A stretch of 14,764 bases of DNA from contig DATFXR010000674.1 of NCBI GenBank assembly GCA_035315685.1, forward strand, positions 1 to 14,764, given 5' to 3'. This DNA is from QHWK01 sp035315685. Lineage in GTDB: Bacteria > Acidobacteriota > Vicinamibacteria > Vicinamibacterales > CAVVIG01. Under the pieces are notes generated by a model that was not told the DNA's origin, made no database searches, and worked only from the letters and a program-made list of their open reading frames with translations. Shown here one piece after another: positions 13,239 through 14,764 of the stretch. Made by a program: the position numbers and the translations under genes. Position 1 is the stretch's first letter; every line of letters begins with the position of its first letter.

Positions 13239-14764
13239 ATGCATCCCGCCGAAATGACCGACCATCGTGCAGGCCATTCTCAACGGTCGCCTGAGGCGCT
13301 CCGGGAGTACCTGGCCGACACGGCGCAGCGCGAGCTTGACGAGCTGCGAGCCGAGTTCGACGTCCGGCTCGCGGCGCTCGAAACCGCGCTGTCGCGGCGC
13401 GATTCGCGGCAGTCGCTCGAGCACGTCGTCCTCGATCTTGCCCGCGTGGCGACCGCGGAGGCCGAGGCGGCCGCGCAGCGCGCGTCGCTCGAGGCGCAAA
13501 TGCGTGCGGAAGCGCAGGCGGCCGCCGCCGAGGCGCAAACGCAGCAGACGCTGGAGGCCGAGCGCGCGTCGAGCGCGGCGCTACGCGAGGAGCTGGAACG
13601 CCTCCGCGCGCGGCTCGAATCCGAGCACGAGACGATCGTCCAGCTCCGGCACGACGTGCAGGTGTCGAAGACATCGCTCGAACAGGCGAAGACGTCGCTC
13701 GAACAGGCGAAGGCATCGCTCGAGCAGACGAAGACATCGCTCGAACAGGAGCGACATACTGGCGCGGAGCGCGCGCGTGAGTTCGATCAGCTGCGGTCCT
13801 CGTCGCAGCGTGTTCACGACGAAATCGCGACCCACCGCCGCCGTACGACCGAGCTGACCCGCGACGTGGAGCGCGGGCGCGCACGAGTGGCGGCGCTCGA
13901 ATCGGAGCTCGGCGAGCTGCGGTCAGGGGCGGCTGCGCACGCGCAAGCGCTTGCGGAAGTGAAGGAGTCCTCCGGCACCGCGGCGCTGGCTGCGCGAGAC
14001 GAGGCGGTCGAGGCGCGCGAGCAGGCGATTCGCGAGCGCGACCAGGCGATCCGGCATCGCGAAGACGCCATCCGCGAGCGCGATCACGCGATCCGCCGTC
14101 GTGAAGAGGCCGTCCGCGAGTGCGACGAAGCCACCAGGTTGCGCGACGAAGCGATCCGCGGCCGCGAGGAGGTGGTGAGCGGGCGTGACGCGCTGGTTCG
14201 CGACCGTGACGCGGCGATCACGGCACGTGAGGAAATCGCACGCGCCCGTGACGAAGTCGCGCGTGCACGAGATGCTGCCGACGCGCAGGCCCGGACAGCC
14301 GCGGAGGAGCGCGACGCGCTCGCCGCGGCGCTCGAACGCGAACGCGCCGACGCGCGAAGCGCGCACGAGTCTGCGATCCGCGCGCGCGACGAAGCGTTGC
14401 ACGAACGGGACGCGGCGGCGCGTGCGCAGGCGGACGCCGAGACGCAGGCGCTGAGCGCGCGCGAGGAGCGCGACCGGCTGGCCGCCGCACTCGACACCGA
14501 GCGCAGCGAGTCGACGCGTGCACGTGAAGAGGCCACTCTGGCGCGCGACGCCGCCTTCGGTGCTCGCGACGAAGCCGCGCGGCAGCGCGACGAGGCGGCG
14601 CAGCAACGCGACGAAGCGATTCAACAATGCGACGAAGCACTGCGGCTTCGCGACGCCGCGATTCAGAAGGGAGACGACGCCAATCGTCAGCGAGACGAAG
14701 CGATTCAGCTCCGGGACGAAGCGATTCTGGCCCGCGACGGAGCGATTCAGCAGCAAGACGAAGC
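13239..14764 (+). CDS. Very long heptad-repeat coiled-coil protein (3' end outside window)
   Basis: The frame is open from the ATG at 13239 (alternative ATG at 13254, favoured if the promoter above is real) to the window edge: 508 codons, no stop. Neither start has a clear ribosome site. Residues 1-140 are helical and rich in Ala, Glu, Arg and Leu. Residues 144-171 are four exact-register KTSLEQA-type heptads encoded by a 21-bp tandem repeat. From about 255 onward the protein is a nearly unbroken series of RDEAI-type heptads (AREQAIRERDQAIRHREDAI and on), broken twice by an EERDxLAAALxxER block at 356 and 409. There is no signal peptide, membrane helix or enzymatic motif in the visible part. 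Such composition means a long rod, perhaps structural or a tether. No named family is recognised. The minus strand is also open here, but only as a mirror of the repeats. Confidence 0.8.
   Translation, partial: MHPAEMTDHRAGHSQRSPEALREYLADTAQRELDELRAEFDVRLAALETALSRRDSRQSLEHVVLDLARVATAEAEAAAQRASLEAQMRAEAQAAAAEAQTQQTLEAERASSAALREELERLRARLESEHETIVQLRHDVQVSKTSLEQAKTSLEQAKASLEQTKTSLEQERHTGAERAREFDQLRSSSQRVHDEIATHRRRTTELTRDVERGRARVAALESELGELRSGAAAHAQALAEVKESSGTAALAARDEAVEAREQAIRERDQAIRHREDAIRERDHAIRRREEAVRECDEATRLRDEAIRGREEVVSGRDALVRDRDAAITAREEIARARDEVARARDAADAQARTAAEERDALAAALERERADARSAHESAIRARDEALHERDAAARAQADAETQALSAREERDRLAAALDTERSESTRAREEATLARDAAFGARDEAARQRDEAAQQRDEAIQQCDEALRLRDAAIQKGDDANRQRDEAIQLRDEAILARDGAIQQQDE
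13668..13751 (+). repeat. Four tandem 21-bp units encoding KTSLEQA heptads
   Basis: Units begin at 13668, 13689, 13710 and 13731. Each is AAG-(ACA/ACG/GCA)-TCG-CTC-(GAA/GAG)-CAG-xxx, differing at one to four bases. The period is exactly seven codons, so copy-number change keeps the frame and the coiled-coil register. The high DNA identity points to recent expansion, compared with the diverged RDEAI heptads downstream. Confidence 0.85.

Noticed and set aside
13668..13751. Tandem repeats considered as a CRISPR-like array
   Set aside because: Units are contiguous 21-bp copies with no spacers and lie inside a coding frame in heptad phase.
13219..13884. N-terminal extension of the PEGA protein to a start at 13884
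   Set aside because: The added 222 residues are Arg/Ala/Pro low complexity antisense to the coiled-coil gene; the GTG at 13218 begins a sensible acidic N-terminus.
13923..14756. 277-codon minus-strand frame with LNRFVAL-type repeats
   Set aside because: It is the mirror of the heptad repeats on the plus strand; repetitiveness is inherited from the coding strand and the plus frame gives a proper coiled coil.

Overview
This window looks like a chromosomal segment of a GC-rich, signalling-rich soil-type bacterium. The best guess is Acidobacteriota, probably near Vicinamibacteria. The clues are an ECF sigma factor beside a Ser/Thr kinase with a TPR tail, a small HExxH protease, a DUF3455 protein, a HEAT-repeat/HD-GYP pair, and a CGCAGAG-type intergenic palindrome. 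This placement is inferred from gene content; there is no rRNA or marker gene here. No tRNA, rRNA, CRISPR array, transposase or phage gene was seen.

Layout. The left edge cuts a minus-strand sigma-70-family gene (start at 333 or 342). A 260-bp divergent intergenic region with a perfect CRP-like palindrome separates it from a small secreted zinc-protease-like gene (606-1211, +). That gene converges on a minus-strand gene (1265-2593) joining a TssB-like and a TssC-like contractile-sheath domain in one polypeptide. Behind its start lies an orphan RecQ tail (zinc cluster plus winged helix, no helicase domain) with an apparent frameshift. Next comes a plus-strand signalling pair: an ECF sigma factor (3298-3870) and an 851-residue membrane Ser/Thr kinase with kinesin-light-chain-like TPRs (3930-6485). 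A secreted DUF3455 protein follows (6583-7233).

A 91-bp imperfect palindrome built from CGCAGAG units sits between the DUF3455 gene and a convergent ECF41-like sigma factor with a SnoaL-like C-terminal domain (7335-8237, -). Upstream of the latter is a match to the published ECF41 promoter motif, suggesting autoregulation. Divergent from it is a two-gene operon with an ATGA overlap: a 728-residue alpha-helical, HEAT-like protein (8460-10646) and an HD-GYP-like protein (10643-12016). Both begin with what appears to be the same uncharacterised N-terminal domain. The operon converges, with a 2-nt gap, on a single-pass membrane protein with three PEGA-like domains (12019-13218, -). Only 20 bp beyond that gene's start, a very long coiled-coil gene begins on the plus strand (13239 to the window end) and is still open at 508 codons.

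How the genes work together. The window holds three sigma factors of different types, one kinase and one c-di-GMP-phosphodiesterase-like protein. The strongest functional inferences are (i) sigma factor control by phosphorylation in the ECF/kinase pair, (ii) a partnership between the HEAT-like and HD-GYP proteins, and (iii) a possible cell-envelope structure formed by the PEGA and coiled-coil proteins.
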